DNA of 64,000 bases, from assembly GCF_963677305.1 (NCBI RefSeq), contig NZ_OY781925.1:1-64000 (forward strand). The letters are read 5' to 3'. The position numbers and the translations under genes were made by a program. Source of the stretch: an uncultured Holophaga sp. GTDB lineage: Bacteria; Acidobacteriota; Holophagae; Holophagales; Holophagaceae. The notes under the pieces were generated by a model. That model was not told the DNA's origin. It saw only the letters and a program-made list of their open reading frames with translations, and ran no database searches. Numbering within the stretch: position 1 is the first letter of the stretch; every line of letters begins with the position of its first letter. Shown here piece by piece: positions 8,669 to 18,129 of this stretch.

Positions 8669-9202
8669 TCAGAGCCGTCCCGTCCACCGCGCCCAGCCCC
8701 AGAGGAGACCTGCCCCCAGCAGGAGCCACCCGATGGGGGAACGGGCCGCCACGCGCAGATCCTGGCCGGAGGGCACCGCCCCCTGGATCAGATTGGCGAT
8801 GACGAAGAGGAGGAGGGCTTCCCGCCAGTCCAGAGCCGGATGCCGGAGCAGACGCCACCTCAGGACAAGCAGGGCGGGGAGCAGGAGGAGGAGGGGTGCC
8901 ATGCCCACGAAAAAGGCGTTGTACCAGCGCATGTGGGCACACTGAACCGTACCCAGGACCACCCGCCGCCCCTCCCTCCGCGGCAGGACCGTGAAGCTCA
9001 CCGGCTGTCCATTCAGGAGACGCCCCACCAGCCAGTGGCAGCCCTCATGACAGAGCGTGCCGGGGAAGGCCAGCAGGGAGAACAGCCACAACCAGCGACG
9101 ACTCTGCCGGAGCAGCCAGAGGATGACGACCAGAGCCAGGAGATAGATCAGGACCTGGGGATCCTGGCCGGGCAGGAGCGCCCGGAGGACAGACCTAGGC
9201 AT
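8669..9202 (-). CDS. Predicted membrane metalloprotease-like protein (M50-type HEGCH motif)
   Basis: A 177-residue integral membrane protein with about four hydrophobic segments. A first-third segment carries HEGCH (within FPGTLCHEGCHWLVG), which fits the HExxH zinc motif of site-2/M50 proteases. A later NLIQGAVPSGQDLR segment could supply the third ligand Asp. M50 enzymes cleave within membranes, but short distant relatives may be inactive. The start ATG at 9202 overlaps the epimerase-like gene by 8 bases, so the two are translationally linked. The substrate is unknown. Confidence 0.6.
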   Translation of the reverse strand: MPRSVLRALLPGQDPQVLIYLLALVVILWLLRQSRRWLWLFSLLAFPGTLCHEGCHWLVGRLLNGQPVSFTVLPRREGRRVVLGTVQCAHMRWYNAFFVGMAPLLLLLPALLVLRWRLLRHPALDWREALLLFVIANLIQGAVPSGQDLRVAARSPIGWLLLGAGLLWGWARWTGRL

Positions 9203-10070
9203 CCGCCCAGATGGCGATCTGGTAGGCGAAGCGGCGGGTCTCTCCCGGCGGGATCAGGAAGGAGCCCGGCTTCTGGGAGAGCTCGCCCACAAAGCCGATG
9301 GGGCTGGAGACCCCGTGCCAGGGCTCGATGCAGAGGAAGTCCGCCCCCGGTTTGGACCAGAGACCCAGTTGGGGAAAGCCGTCCCAGGCCACTTCCACCA
9401 CCGGGGAGCCCGGGGCCTCGTATCTCAGCTTGTGGCTCCTGAGACGGGTAAAGATCAGGGCATCCTCCCGGAACAGCTCATCAGCGAGCTGGAGGATCCG
9501 ATCCTTGACGGGGGTCGGACGGGGGCTGGGGTCCAGGAGCCCGCTGCGGAGGCGCAGCACGGGCTCCGCCTCCGGCAGCTCGAAACGGATCGTGTGGCGG
9601 TCCTTGGGGAGCCCGGGCAGCAGGGGCCAGCGGAGAGCGGGATGGGCGCCAAGGCTGGCGGGCAGAGGGGCGCTGCCGGGGTTGATGACCTCGTAGATGA
9701 CCCGCACCGCCTGATCCAGGAGCCGGTAAGTGACCCGGAGCTCGAAGGGGAAGGGATACTGGGCCAGGGACGCAGGATTGTCCTTGAGCACAAAGGTGGC
9801 CCGCTCCCTGGAGAGCTTCACCAGCCGCCAGTCCATGTCCCGGGCGAAGCCATGTCGGCTCATGTAGTACCGCTCGCCGTTGTGGAGATGGGTATCGTCC
9901 TTCAGGCTCCCCACAATGGGGAAGAGCGTGGGAGCGTGCCGAGGCCACACCTTGGGATCCCCGTCCCAGAGGACGTCCACCCCGCTCAGGGTCTGGAGCC
10001 GGACCATCTCCGCCCCCCTGGCCTTGAGGCTCAGGCGCAGGAAGAGGTTCTGAAGTGTGCAGGCATCCAT
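9195..10070 (-). CDS. Aldose 1-epimerase family protein (LacX/YeaD-like)
   Basis: A 291-residue galactose mutarotase-fold protein. Recognisable segments are GAEMVRLQTL near the start, PTLFPIVG and MSRHGFARDMDW around residues 48-82, LGAHPALRWPL near 142, and CIEPWHGVSSP near the C-terminus (the Glu-Pro-Trp region of LacX-type proteins). These proteins interconvert sugar anomers or bind hexoses; the substrate cannot be read from sequence. Its 3' end overlaps the start of the M50-like gene. RecQ lies 21 bases upstream on the same strand. Confidence 0.85.
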   Translation of the reverse strand: MDACTLQNLFLRLSLKARGAEMVRLQTLSGVDVLWDGDPKVWPRHAPTLFPIVGSLKDDTHLHNGERYYMSRHGFARDMDWRLVKLSRERATFVLKDNPASLAQYPFPFELRVTYRLLDQAVRVIYEVINPGSAPLPASLGAHPALRWPLLPGLPKDRHTIRFELPEAEPVLRLRSGLLDPSPRPTPVKDRILQLADELFREDALIFTRLRSHKLRYEAPGSPVVEVAWDGFPQLGLWSKPGADFLCIEPWHGVSSPIGFVGELSQKPGSFLIPPGETRRFAYQIAIWADA

Positions 10071-10091
10071 TGATCCACCATGGGGCAGAAA

Positions 10092-11858
10092 TCAGGATAG
10101 CCCAGGATCCAGCTCCCGGAAGAGTGCAAGAAAGGGCTCCCCGTACAGATCCAGCTTGCGGAGCCCCACCCCGCTGATGGCCAGGAACGCCTCTGGACTC
10201 CGGGGACGCAGGCGGGCCATGTGCTGGAGCGTGGCATCGTTGAAGACCATGTAGGCCGCCACGTGCCGCTGGTCGGCCAGAGATTTCCGCAGTTCCTTGA
10301 GCCTCAGATAGAGGGCTTCGTCCAGGTTGTCGGGCAGGCGGGCAGCAGGCCCCACCTTGACCCGGGAGGGCTCCCGGACCGCCCTGCGGGCCTCGACCAG
10401 CACATCCAGCCCCCCACAGACATCGCAGTGGGAGCCACAGTCGGGGATCTGCTCTCCCAGGTGCCGGACCAGGCCCCGGTGGCGACAGCCATGCTCATCC
10501 GCCAGATGGAACATGGCACGGACCTGCAGACGGGCCGCCTCGGCCTGTTCCTGGCCGTCCAGCATGCGCTCCAGGCTCAGCACATCCGCCCAGGAGTAGA
10601 AGAGGATGCAGTCGGCCTCGGCGCCGTCCCGCCCGGCCCGGCCGATCTCCTGGTAGTAGCCCTCAATGGAGCGGGGCATGTCCCGGTGGATCACGTACCG
10701 GATGTTGGGCTTGTCCACCCCCATGCCGAAGGCGATGGTGGCGGTCACCACATCCAGGTCATCCCGCTTGAAGGCGTCCTGGACCTCATCCCGCTCCTCG
10801 GCACTGAGCCCGCCGTGGTAGGCCCGGGCCCGGACACCCTGACTCCGCAGAAACTCCGCCGTGGACTCGGCACTCTTCCGGGCCAGGCAGTAGATGATCC
10901 CGGACTGGCCCCGCCGGGCCTGGACCAGCCTGAGCATGGCGTCCTTGACCTTGATATCCCCACCCTTCTTGAAGGCATGGATCCGCAGATTTGACCGGAA
11001 GAAGGAGCCCAGGTGGCGGAAGGGGGACTCCATGCCGAGCTGCTGGACGATGTCCTCCCGGACCTCGGGGGTGGCCGTGGCGGTCAGGGCCAGCACCGGC
11101 ACCCGGAAGCGGGCCTTGAGGTTCTGGAGGTTGCGGTAGGCGGGCCGGAAGTCGTGGCCCCAGTGGCTGATGCAGTGGGCCTCATCCACGGCGATGAGCC
11201 GGAGTTCCAGGTCCTCCAGCAGGGAGCCCACCGCCAGCTCAAGCCCCTCCGGCGCGGCATAGAGCAGCTCGTACTCCCCACGGCGCAGTCCCTGGATGCG
11301 CCGCCGCCGTTCCTCGGGGTCCAGGCTGGAGTTGAGGAAGGTGGCCCGGAGCCCCGCCTCGCCCAGGCCGTCCACCTGGTCCTTCATGAGGGCAATGAGG
11401 GGGGAGACCACCAGGGTGACCCCACCGAGCATGCGTGCGGGGATCTGGTAGGTCAGACTCTTGCCCGCTCCCGTGGGCAGGACAGCCAGGGTGTCCCGGC
11501 CTGCCAGGACTGCGTCGATGATCTCCCGCTGCCCCGGACGGAAGGAGGGATAGCCGAAGACCGATTTCAGGAGTTCCAGAGGATCCCCCATCACCGCCCG
11601 GGGTGGGGGAGGCACCCTGACTCCCCCCCCTTTGAGGGCCTCCCCCAAGGCCTTGAGTTCCGCGAGCATGCCCGGGGTGAAGGCCTGGCGATCCCCCCGG
11701 TAGGCCTGCCGCAGAAGCCCGATGAGGTCCTCCCCCCGTTCCCTGGCGCCGGGTTCGAGGAAAGGGCACAGGGCCCTCAGGTCTTCAAGATGCTTCTGGA
11801 TCAACTGCGAAACCGCCGGAATGGGAAAGCGCCCGGATGGGCGCTGGGATCTCTCCAA
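10092..11858 (-). CDS. recQ: ATP-dependent DNA helicase RecQ
   Basis: A superfamily 2 helicase of 588 residues from the TTG at 11858. The core starts near residue 95 with [29 protein letters not shown] (motifs 0 and I). It continues with [17 protein letters not shown] (motif II and the RecQ aromatic loop), [14 protein letters not shown] and [10 protein letters not shown] (motif VI). A Cys-rich zinc segment (CRHRG...[10 protein letters not shown]) and a C-terminal HRDC-like domain follow. RecQ unwinds DNA with 3'-5' polarity in recombination and fork repair. The first ~90 residues are an unusual helical extension. An in-frame ATG at 11591 sits just before the core, so the true start is uncertain. 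Confidence 0.92.
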   Translation of the reverse strand: MERSQRPSGRFPIPAVSQLIQKHLEDLRALCPFLEPGARERGEDLIGLLRQAYRGDRQAFTPGMLAELKALGEALKGGGVRVPPPPRAVMGDPLELLKSVFGYPSFRPGQREIIDAVLAGRDTLAVLPTGAGKSLTYQIPARMLGGVTLVVSPLIALMKDQVDGLGEAGLRATFLNSSLDPEERRRRIQGLRRGEYELLYAAPEGLELAVGSLLEDLELRLIAVDEAHCISHWGHDFRPAYRNLQNLKARFRVPVLALTATATPEVREDIVQQLGMESPFRHLGSFFRSNLRIHAFKKGGDIKVKDAMLRLVQARRGQSGIIYCLARKSAESTAEFLRSQGVRARAYHGGLSAEERDEVQDAFKRDDLDVVTATIAFGMGVDKPNIRYVIHRDMPRSIEGYYQEIGRAGRDGAEADCILFYSWADVLSLERMLDGQEQAEAARLQVRAMFHLADEHGCRHRGLVRHLGEQIPDCGSHCDVCGGLDVLVEARRAVREPSRVKVGPAARLPDNLDEALYLRLKELRKSLADQRHVAAYMVFNDATLQHMARLRPRSPEAFLAISGVGLRKLDLYGEPFLALFRELDPGLS

Positions 11859-11895
11859 TCCTGATGCTCAGGGCGAAGCCCTGAAGCATCAGGAT
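11858..11895 (-). terminator. Stem-loop between clpP and recQ
   Basis: An inverted repeat with outer arms ATCCTGATGCT (11858-11868) and AGCATCAGGAT (11885-11895), inner arms CAGGGC/GCCCTG, a GAA loop and one unpaired A. It begins inside the clpP stop codon and runs into the proposed TTG start of recQ. There is no following T-run on the minus strand, so it is not a classical intrinsic terminator. It could stabilise the clpP 3' end or hide a recQ start. Confidence 0.5.
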
Positions 11896-12485
11896 CGCTC
11901 GGTGAGGACCTTGTCGATGATGCCGTATTCCATGGCCTCCTCGGCGCTCATGAAGAAGTCGCGGTCCATGTCCTTGTTGACCTTCTTGAGGGGCTGCCCG
12001 GTGTGCTTGGAGAAGGCCGCCGCCAGGGTGTCCTTGAGGCGCTGGCTCTCCTTGTAGGCGATCTCGATCTCGGTCACCTGGCCCTGGGCGCCGCCGGAAG
12101 GCTGGTGGATCATGATGCGGGCACTGGGCAGGGCGAAGCGCTTGCCCTTGGTGCCCGCGGCCAGAAGGTGGGCGCCCATGGAGGCGCACTGGCCCACGCA
12201 GTAGGTGACGATGTCGTTCTTCACGAACTGCATGGTGTCGTAGATGGCAAGTCCGGCGGTCACACTCCCACCGGGGCTGTTGATGTAGATCTGGATGTCC
12301 TTGTCGGGGTCCTCGGACTCCAGGAAGAGCATCTGGGCCACGATGGCGTTGGCCACGCTGTCATCGATGGCGGTGCCCAGGAAGATGATGTTGTCCTTGA
12401 GCAGGCGCGAGTAGATGTCGTAACTGCGCTCGCCGCGGGGGGTCTCCTCGATGACGATGGGGGGGTAGTAGGCGCGTTCGATCAT
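11889..12485 (-). CDS. clpP: ATP-dependent Clp protease proteolytic subunit
   Basis: A 198-residue ClpP serine peptidase, usual length for the family. It shows [16 protein letters not shown], the nucleophile Ser102 in GQCASMGA, the catalytic His127 in MIHQPSGG, and the terminal [14 protein letters not shown] region that supplies the acid. The start ATG at 12485 follows a purine-rich GGAGGGAGCCCCC. ClpP forms a double heptamer that degrades proteins fed by ClpX or ClpA. The usual trigger factor and clpX neighbours are not here; instead it lies between motB and recQ. Confidence 0.97.
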   Translation of the reverse strand: MIERAYYPPIVIEETPRGERSYDIYSRLLKDNIIFLGTAIDDSVANAIVAQMLFLESEDPDKDIQIYINSPGGSVTAGLAIYDTMQFVKNDIVTYCVGQCASMGAHLLAAGTKGKRFALPSARIMIHQPSGGAQGQVTEIEIAYKESQRLKDTLAAAFSKHTGQPLKKVNKDMDRDFFMSAEEAMEYGIIDKVLTERS

Positions 12486-12528
12486 GGGGGCTCCCTCCGA
12501 ACCAGCATAGCGGGAAGGGGGAGAATTC

Positions 12529-13215
12529 CTACCGTTCGGCCACCCTCTGGAAGCGGAAGCGCACCCGCCGCTGGAGGGCCCGTCCTTCGGGGCTGCTGGG
12601 GTCCCCATCGACCTGAGAGTCGCCGTGGGCCTCTGCCGCCACGATCCTGGGGTCCACTCCGTGCTGAACCAGGTAGCGCACCACCGACTGGGCCCGGACT
12701 CCGCTCAGGTCCAGGGCATCGTGCCCCCCGCCGTGCTCCCCGGGAGCGGCATGACCTTCGCAAATCAGGGTGAAGCCAGGATAGTGGGCCACCAGCTCGG
12801 AGATGCGCTGCAGCATGGGCTGGAAGCTCGGATCCACCGCCGCACTGCCCTCGGGGAAGAGGATGCCACCCCGGAAGGAGACGATGCGCATGCGGGTGCC
12901 CACATCGGGTCCATCGGTGGCCTTCATGTCCGAGAGGAGTTTCTCCAGATCCGCCGCGCGATTGGGATCGATCCCGGTGTTGCCCGGCAGGATCCCCTCC
13001 CCATCGGTCTTCGGCGCCTCGGCGCCATCCGCCTTCTCCACACCCAGTTCCTGGCGCATGGACTTGAGCACCGCCTTCAGACGGTGGGTGTCCTGGACAC
13101 TGAAGGAATAGATCACCGCGAAGAAGGCCATGAGCTGAACCATCAAGTCCGCGAAGGTGATGAGCCAGAGGCTCTCGAGATCCGCCTTGCGGACGAAGCC
13201 CCGGACCCGGGTCAC
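12529..13215 (-). CDS. motB: MotB-type flagellar motor/OmpA-domain protein
   Basis: A 228-residue stator protein with one N-terminal membrane segment ([26 protein letters not shown]). It contains the Asp in ITFADLM, the position used by MotB for ion translocation. The C-terminal half is an OmpA-like peptidoglycan-binding domain ([43 protein letters not shown]). The start is GTG at 13215, overlapping the motA stop as GTGA, which indicates coupled translation. With MotA it would form a proton- or sodium-driven stator complex. Confidence 0.85.
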   Translation of the reverse strand: MTRVRGFVRKADLESLWLITFADLMVQLMAFFAVIYSFSVQDTHRLKAVLKSMRQELGVEKADGAEAPKTDGEGILPGNTGIDPNRAADLEKLLSDMKATDGPDVGTRMRIVSFRGGILFPEGSAAVDPSFQPMLQRISELVAHYPGFTLICEGHAAPGEHGGGHDALDLSGVRAQSVVRYLVQHGVDPRIVAAEAHGDSQVDGDPSSPEGRALQRRVRFRFQRVAER

Positions 13216-13982
13216 TTGGCGCCCCCTCCGGTGCGCCGGACCTTGAGGTGAGGCGCCAGGAAGGCATTGAGCTGCTCCTCCAGCTGGCCGGGGTTCATCT
13301 CAGCGGCGATCCCCAGGATCCCTTCCATCATCAGAGTACGGATCTGCCCCTCCTCCCGGGAGCGCTGCTCCAGCTTGCCGGAGATGGGGATGGCGAAGAG
13401 GTAGGCGATGACCGCCCCCCACAGCGTGGACAGCAGACTGAGGGCCATGGACTTGGCCAGCATGCTGGGCTCCTGCATGGAGGTGAAGAGCTGAACCATC
13501 CCGATGAGGGTGCCCACCATGCCGAAGGAAGGCGCCGCCGTGCCGATGAAGCGGAAGGTGTCCTGCCCCAGGGAGTGGCGGTCCATGGTGGACTGGATCT
13601 CCGCGCTCAGGACCTCCCGGATCCGCTCCCGCTCAACCCGGTCCACCACCATCTGGACGCCAGTGGCCATGAAGGCGTCCGAGGGGAGGTGCTTCTCCAG
13701 GCTCTTGAGCCCCTCACGGCGGGCCCGCTGGCTCAGCCCGACGAGTTGAAGCACGACGGCCTGGGAGGTGGCGGCATGGGTGAAGAAGGCCCGGGAGGCC
13801 ACGGCGAAGGCCGAACGCACCGTGGACCAGGGGAAGCGGATCAGGGTGGAGGCGATGACTCCGCCCACCACCACGATGAGGCTGGGGAAGTAGAAGAAGA
13901 CCCTGGGGCTGGGCCCCAGACCAATGGCGACGCCCAGGAGCGCGAGCCCCAGAAGGAATCCGATGAGCGTACCTCGATCCAT
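13212..13982 (-). CDS. motA: MotA/PomA flagellar stator subunit
   Basis: A 256-residue membrane protein with four hydrophobic segments. Typical MotA features are the MDRGTLIGFLLGLALLGVAI start, FPSLIVVVGGVIASTLIRFP, a charged cytoplasmic loop (VERERIREVLSAEI), and PSFGMVGTLIGMVQLF followed by LWGAVIAYLFAIPISGKL, which carry the Pro residues conserved in stators. It forms the stator with MotB next to it. The C-terminus is Arg/Lys-rich. No other flagellar genes are nearby. Confidence 0.93.
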   Translation of the reverse strand: MDRGTLIGFLLGLALLGVAIGLGPSPRVFFYFPSLIVVVGGVIASTLIRFPWSTVRSAFAVASRAFFTHAATSQAVVLQLVGLSQRARREGLKSLEKHLPSDAFMATGVQMVVDRVERERIREVLSAEIQSTMDRHSLGQDTFRFIGTAAPSFGMVGTLIGMVQLFTSMQEPSMLAKSMALSLLSTLWGAVIAYLFAIPISGKLEQRSREEGQIRTLMMEGILGIAAEMNPGQLEEQLNAFLAPHLKVRRTGGGAK

Positions 13983-14003
13983 GTGCAGAACCCCTGCTGG
14001 GCA

Positions 14004-14011
14004 TTATCGAC
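14004..14011 (-). promoter_or_regulatory. Possible sigma-28-type -10 element upstream of motA
   Basis: Read on the minus strand the bases are GTCGATAA, one mismatch from the flagellar sigma-28 -10 consensus GCCGATAA, 22 bases before the motA ATG. The matching TAAA -35 is weak (TCAT at the right spacing), so this is only suggestive. Confidence 0.3.
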
Positions 14012-14049
14012 CCGGAGGGGTGCAGAATGAAATTACTGTGCCGTAAAGG

Positions 14050-15108
14050 ATGAGAGATCTCCCCGCCCCCATGACCGGACCCGACAGGACCCTCCAGGAT
14101 CACCTCGACCACCTGGGCAGCCTTCTCGAGGGCCCCTGGGGCGCAGCCCTGGCCCTGAGCCCCCTCGCCCTCTGTCTGGTCTGGGTGACCGGACTCAGCC
14201 GACAGGGGCTCGAGGCCGTCCAGCCCGCCCTCCCCTTCCTGCTGGTCGCCGGTTTCGCCTCTGCCCTGGCCATGGGATTCTGGCTCTTCTGGGATCCGGA
14301 TGCCCGTCGGAGCCCCCGCTACGGAAAGACCCTGAAGCGGGCCCAGGCCGGGGAACCGGAGGCCCAATACCAGCTGGGCCTGATCTACCGGGATGGCCTG
14401 GAAGGCTTCCACCGCGATGCCCTATCCGCCCGGCATTGGATCGCCCTCGCAGCAGCCCAGAACCATGCGGGCGCCCTGGAGGTCCAGGCCAGCGACTGCG
14501 AACCCGCGCCCGTTCCCCGGCCGATTCCACCCCAGGAGGCCGAAGACGAGCCCCCCGACCGGCTGCCCCGCCTGAAGGAGATGGGGCGCCGCTCCCTCCC
14601 CCTCCTCCTCCTGGTGGCCCTGGGGGGCACCCTCATCTTCGCCCTCATCTTCGCCGCCCTCCTGCTGACCTTCGCCTTCATGACCAGCGCTCTGGGCACT
14701 TTCCTCATGGCCATGGTCCTGGGTGCCATCCTGGTGATCGCCAGCCTGGCCCTCTGGGCCTGGCGGAGCCCGGGCATGCGCTACCGCCACGGGGCCCGCC
14801 GGTTGATCACCCGCGCAGAGCAAGGTGACTCCGCAGCCCAGCGGCTGCTGGCGCAAGCCTACCTCACAGGAGAGCAGGGCATTCCCAGGGACAGCCTCCA
14901 GGCCACTTGCTGGCTGGAGCGGGCTGCGCAGACCGGCGACGCCGAGGCCGCCTACCTCCTGGCCCAGTGGCTGGATCGGGGCATCGGAAGAGCCAGGAAC
15001 AGGCCCCTCGCTAGGCACTGGCTAGCCTGGGCCGCGGGGACCGGACACGGCCCCGCCCGGGTCCTCCTGCGGCGATGGGACCGCGCCGACTCAAGCGATC
15101 CGGACTGA
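14050..15108 (+). CDS. Membrane protein with Sel1-like repeats
   Basis: A 352-residue protein. It has two N-terminal hydrophobic segments (about residues 28-45 and 57-78), a Sel1-like repeat block (AQYQLGLIYRDGLEGFHRDALSARHWIALAAAQNH), a second pair of membrane segments (about 180-240), and a second Sel1 block (AQRLLAQAYLTGEQGIPRDSLQATCWLERAAQTGD and following). Sel1 repeats form helical protein-binding scaffolds. The arrangement of two TPR-like cytoplasmic blocks split by membrane spans suggests a signalling or assembly adaptor. The partner is unknown. ATG 14050 is used; ATG 14071 is possible. Confidence 0.7.
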   Translation: MRDLPAPMTGPDRTLQDHLDHLGSLLEGPWGAALALSPLALCLVWVTGLSRQGLEAVQPALPFLLVAGFASALAMGFWLFWDPDARRSPRYGKTLKRAQAGEPEAQYQLGLIYRDGLEGFHRDALSARHWIALAAAQNHAGALEVQASDCEPAPVPRPIPPQEAEDEPPDRLPRLKEMGRRSLPLLLLVALGGTLIFALIFAALLLTFAFMTSALGTFLMAMVLGAILVIASLALWAWRSPGMRYRHGARRLITRAEQGDSAAQRLLAQAYLTGEQGIPRDSLQATCWLERAAQTGDAEAAYLLAQWLDRGIGRARNRPLARHWLAWAAGTGHGPARVLLRRWDRADSSDPD

Positions 15109-15672
15109 TTTCTCCCCGTCCCACTCCAGAACCACCGCCCCCCACTCCTGGCGCAGGAAGCGGACGGCAGCCGCTGCGAAAACCGCAAGACAGCGCCCGC
15201 CCCGGCGACGGACGCTCCGGTAGTGGACACCAGGAAGGCCCGCCGCACGCGCCTTACGGGCATAGGCCCAGGAAGCGGCATAGCTCCCGGGATCATGCAG
15301 CCCGCCACGGCGGTCCCCGGAGGCATCGGCATAGCTGCCGCTGACGGAAAAGACCAACTGCCGGAAGGTGGCCCGGGTCCCCGCCGGTGTCCCCACCGAC
15401 TCGGAGCAGATACGCCCGTGGTGATACTGCACCTCGGCCACACAGGTCTCCAGGGTGTTGCCCAGGTAGAGCGCGCCCGGCCCCCCGGGTTCCGCAAAGC
15501 GGGCGCCTCCACCGGCCTGGACCGGGGGAACCCAGGAGGATCCGGTGGGAAGGGTACGCCCCAGGCGCCTGGCCACCGCCGCCCGCTCCTCTGCGTTCAG
15601 CAGGGCCACCAGGGCGCCGGATTCCGCCCGATGCAGTCGAGTCCAGGTGCCGGTCACCTCCAGGAGACGCAT
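15091..15672 (-). CDS. RES-domain toxin (NAD+ phosphorylase type)
   Basis: A 193-residue RES-family protein. Signature parts are WTRLHRAESG near residue 10, GGGARFAEPGGPGALYLGNTLETCVAEVQYHHG in the middle, LHDPGSYAASWAYARKARAAGLPGVHYRSVRRRGGRCLAVF, and a terminal WDGEK. Characterised RES toxins (MbcT, ParT) break down or transfer from NAD+ and stop growth. It starts at ATG 15672, four bases after the antitoxin stop, giving the usual antitoxin-then-toxin order. Its 3' end overlaps the end of the convergent Sel1 gene by 18 bases. Confidence 0.88.
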   Translation of the reverse strand: MRLLEVTGTWTRLHRAESGALVALLNAEERAAVARRLGRTLPTGSSWVPPVQAGGGARFAEPGGPGALYLGNTLETCVAEVQYHHGRICSESVGTPAGTRATFRQLVFSVSGSYADASGDRRGGLHDPGSYAASWAYARKARAAGLPGVHYRSVRRRGGRCLAVFAAAAVRFLRQEWGAVVLEWDGEKSVRIA

Positions 15673-15676
15673 GGGC

Positions 15677-16069
15677 TCACCAGACCCGGGCAAGAGCGAG
15701 CAGGTGGTCATGGATCCGGAAGAGGGTCTCGAAGCGCCCGGCCAGCATGCAGTCCAGAGGAGCCTCCCCAGCGAAGAGCGGAGCCGTGTTGGGGCGGCGG
15801 AGCCAGCCCTCACCGCCCCGCTCTCCGGGAAAGGCCTCGGAGGCCAGGCCGTAGATGTCCACCACCAGGGCCATGCGGTCGAGCTTGTCGGGATCCTGTC
15901 CCGGCAGGGACTTCCACCCGGCCACCGTCGCCCGGGAGACCCCCAGCAGAGCGGCCTGCTCGGGCAGGGTCAGACGGAGGACCGCCGCCACGCTGCGGAA
16001 GGCGGAGAGGAGCAGAGCGGCATCTCCAGGGAGAGCGGTTCCCGGCGTCACAGCCACAAGGGTATTCAT
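15677..16069 (-). CDS. Xre/MbcA/ParS-type antitoxin
   Basis: A 130-residue protein of the Xre-MbcA-ParS antitoxin family. A helix-turn-helix lies around residues 30-55 (LTLPEQAALLGVSRATVAGWK), and the C-terminal half has the family pattern WLRRPNTAPLFAGEAPLDCMLAGR, which contacts the RES toxin and blocks its NAD+ pocket. It is the first gene of the pair. Direct repeats overlap its predicted transcription start, consistent with autoregulation. The start ATG at 16069 lies about 30 bases after that predicted start. Confidence 0.88.
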   Translation of the reverse strand: MNTLVAVTPGTALPGDAALLLSAFRSVAAVLRLTLPEQAALLGVSRATVAGWKSLPGQDPDKLDRMALVVDIYGLASEAFPGERGGEGWLRRPNTAPLFAGEAPLDCMLAGRFETLFRIHDHLLALARVW

Positions 16070-16073
16070 GACC

Positions 16074-16133
16074 TCACCATCCAGAAAAAGACTTCACCAT
16101 CCACAATTATACGACACAGGGCATGGTCCGCAA
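16074..16133 (-). promoter_or_regulatory. Autoregulated promoter/operator of the RES/Xre module
   Basis: Reading the minus strand there is a -35 TTGCGG (16128-16133), a 16-base spacer and a perfect -10 TATAAT (16106-16111). Immediately downstream are two identical ten-base direct repeats, TGGATGGTGA (16094-16103 and 16074-16083), spaced exactly 20 bases start to start, that is two helical turns on the same DNA face. The first repeat covers the expected transcription start. This is the layout expected for an operator bound by the Xre antitoxin. Confidence 0.6.
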
Positions 16134-16194
16134 AAATCATTCGCTCCCCCAATCCTGCCGAAAGAGGGGTTCTGCCCTGTCGTCGGGAGGCGCC

Positions 16195-18129
16195 ATGCAT
16201 TGGGTCGATTACCGCATCCGCACACGTCTGCTCTGGATCCTCCTCCTGCCCCTTCTGGCCTTCCTGATCTATCTCGCAGTGGCCATGGGCTTGGCCTGGA
16301 GAAGCTGGGACCATCAGCGGAGCCTGGTGCGGTGGATCCCCGCTGTCCAGCAGATGGGTGACCTGATGGGCAGCCTGCAGAAGGAGCGGGGACGCAGCAG
16401 CCGCTTCGTGAGCTCCCAGGACACCCAGGATGCCGGCCTGGTCCAGCTCCGCAGCGAGACCGACACGGCCCTCGCTGCCCTTTCGCTCCGGATGGCGGGC
16501 AACAGGCCGGCGTCCTGGTCGGACGCCCCTCAGACCCTGAAGACCTGGCCGGGAGAGCTCTCGGAACTCCGCCGGGCCATCGATGGCAAGAGCATCCCCG
16601 CCCCGGAGCTTCTGGCCCGCTACACCGCCCTCATCCAGCTCCTGGACGGCTGGACGGAGAAGCTCTCCATGGAGATCCCCAGCGTATCCGCCACCCGGAA
16701 CCTCATCGCGCACATCTCCCTGAACCGGGCCCGGGAGGCCGCCGGGCTTGAGCGGGGAACCCTGGTGGGTGTCTTCACGGCCAATGCCCTCAAGCCCGGG
16801 CAGCTCCAGCGGGTCGGGAGACTCGTGGGCGTCCAGGACACCAACCTCCAGCGCTACAAAGAGATGGCAGACACAGCTGGACAGGCTGCATTGGAGGAAG
16901 CCCTCCAGCAGGAACGGGAGAAGCAGATCGCAACCTACCGGGCCAGGGTCTTCGAGAGCAGCCCAGGTCAGCCCTTCGGGGTGGACCCCGAGACATGGTG
17001 GAAGGTGACCACCCAACGCATCGAAGCCCTCCGGACCCTTGAGAAGGCGCGACTCGACCTGCTTAAGCAGAGTGCCGGCACTGAGCTTTCCGCCCAGTTC
17101 AGGACCATGATCCTGCACCTGATCGTGGGTTTCCTGCTCTTCCTCGCCACCCTCTGGGTCGGATTCTCCCTCGCCAGGAGCATCTCGGGCCCCCTGGACA
17201 CCTTCATCGAGCTCATGGACGACATGGCCATCAACCGGGACCTCACCCGGGAGGTGCAGATCGAAGGGCAGGACGAACTGAGCCACCTCTTCCTGGCCTA
17301 CGCCAAGCTCAACCTGGAGTTCCGGCGCCTCTTCGGCGAGCTCAAATCGGTCTCGGGCAGCCTGGCCTCAGGCTCCACCGAGCTCTCGGCCTCCGCAGAG
17401 CAGATGTCCCGAGCCACCGACGAGATCGCCCGCAACTCCGAGCACCAGCGCTGCTCCGAGGACGAAGTCCAGAGTGAGCTCACCCGGGTGGAGGGCTACG
17501 TGGAGGCCGTGGACACCTCGGTCAGGGGCGCGGATCTCTCGGTGAGGGAGGCCTCCGAACGCATGGAGGGCGGGACCGAAGCCGCCCGCCAGGCTTCCCT
17601 GGCCATGACCGACATCCTGGAGACCAGCCAGCGCATGATCCAGGCCACCCGGGTGATCCAGGACATCGCCCGCCAGACCAATCTCCTCAGCCTCAACGCC
17701 GCCATCGAGGCCGCCAAGGCCGGGCAGCACGGGAGGGGATTCTCCGTGGTCGCCGAGGAGATCCGCAAGCTCGCCGAGCGCTCGGGCACCGCCGCCCGGG
17801 AGATCGCCAACCTCATTGAGGCCACCGGACACACCCTTCACGCAGGTCAGGAGGCCATGGACCGGACCACGGGCTCCGTTCAGGAGGCCCAGACCAGCAT
17901 GACCCAGGTTTCCGAAGGGGTCCGGGCCATCGAGGGCCGGATGCACGACCTGGTGGCCTCCACCCGCAAGATGGCCGGCATGGTGGAGAGCAGCGCGGCC
18001 GAAACCCGCCAGAACGCCTCGGCCTCCACCGAACTGGCCGCCACCACCCACGAGATCAACCAGACCGCCCACGAGCTGGCCAGGATCGCCGAGGGGCTGG
18101 CAGCGACCGTGGCCTCCTTCAGGACCTGA
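16195..18129 (+). CDS. Methyl-accepting chemotaxis protein with NIT-like sensor domain
   Basis: A 644-residue chemoreceptor. It has a first membrane segment ([24 protein letters not shown]) and a periplasmic domain with [21 protein letters not shown], resembling the nitrate/nitrite-sensing NIT fold. A second membrane segment follows near residue 305 ([18 protein letters not shown]), then HAMP, then a signalling domain with the hairpin tip [20 protein letters not shown]. The ATG at 16195 was chosen for the GGGAGG four bases upstream; the frame runs further up but without a ribosome-binding site. It would signal to CheA/CheW at the pole. The ligand is not known. Confidence 0.9.
   Translation: MHWVDYRIRTRLLWILLLPLLAFLIYLAVAMGLAWRSWDHQRSLVRWIPAVQQMGDLMGSLQKERGRSSRFVSSQDTQDAGLVQLRSETDTALAALSLRMAGNRPASWSDAPQTLKTWPGELSELRRAIDGKSIPAPELLARYTALIQLLDGWTEKLSMEIPSVSATRNLIAHISLNRAREAAGLERGTLVGVFTANALKPGQLQRVGRLVGVQDTNLQRYKEMADTAGQAALEEALQQEREKQIATYRARVFESSPGQPFGVDPETWWKVTTQRIEALRTLEKARLDLLKQSAGTELSAQFRTMILHLIVGFLLFLATLWVGFSLARSISGPLDTFIELMDDMAINRDLTREVQIEGQDELSHLFLAYAKLNLEFRRLFGELKSVSGSLASGSTELSASAEQMSRATDEIARNSEHQRCSEDEVQSELTRVEGYVEAVDTSVRGADLSVREASERMEGGTEAARQASLAMTDILETSQRMIQATRVIQDIARQTNLLSLNAAIEAAKAGQHGRGFSVVAEEIRKLAERSGTAAREIANLIEATGHTLHAGQEAMDRTTGSVQEAQTSMTQVSEGVRAIEGRMHDLVASTRKMAGMVESSAAETRQNASASTELAATTHEINQTAHELARIAEGLAATVASFRT

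Noticed and set aside
13200..13214. GACCCGGGTC palindrome at the motA/motB junction as an operator
   Set aside because: It lies within coding sequence of coupled genes and is expected by chance in GC-rich DNA.
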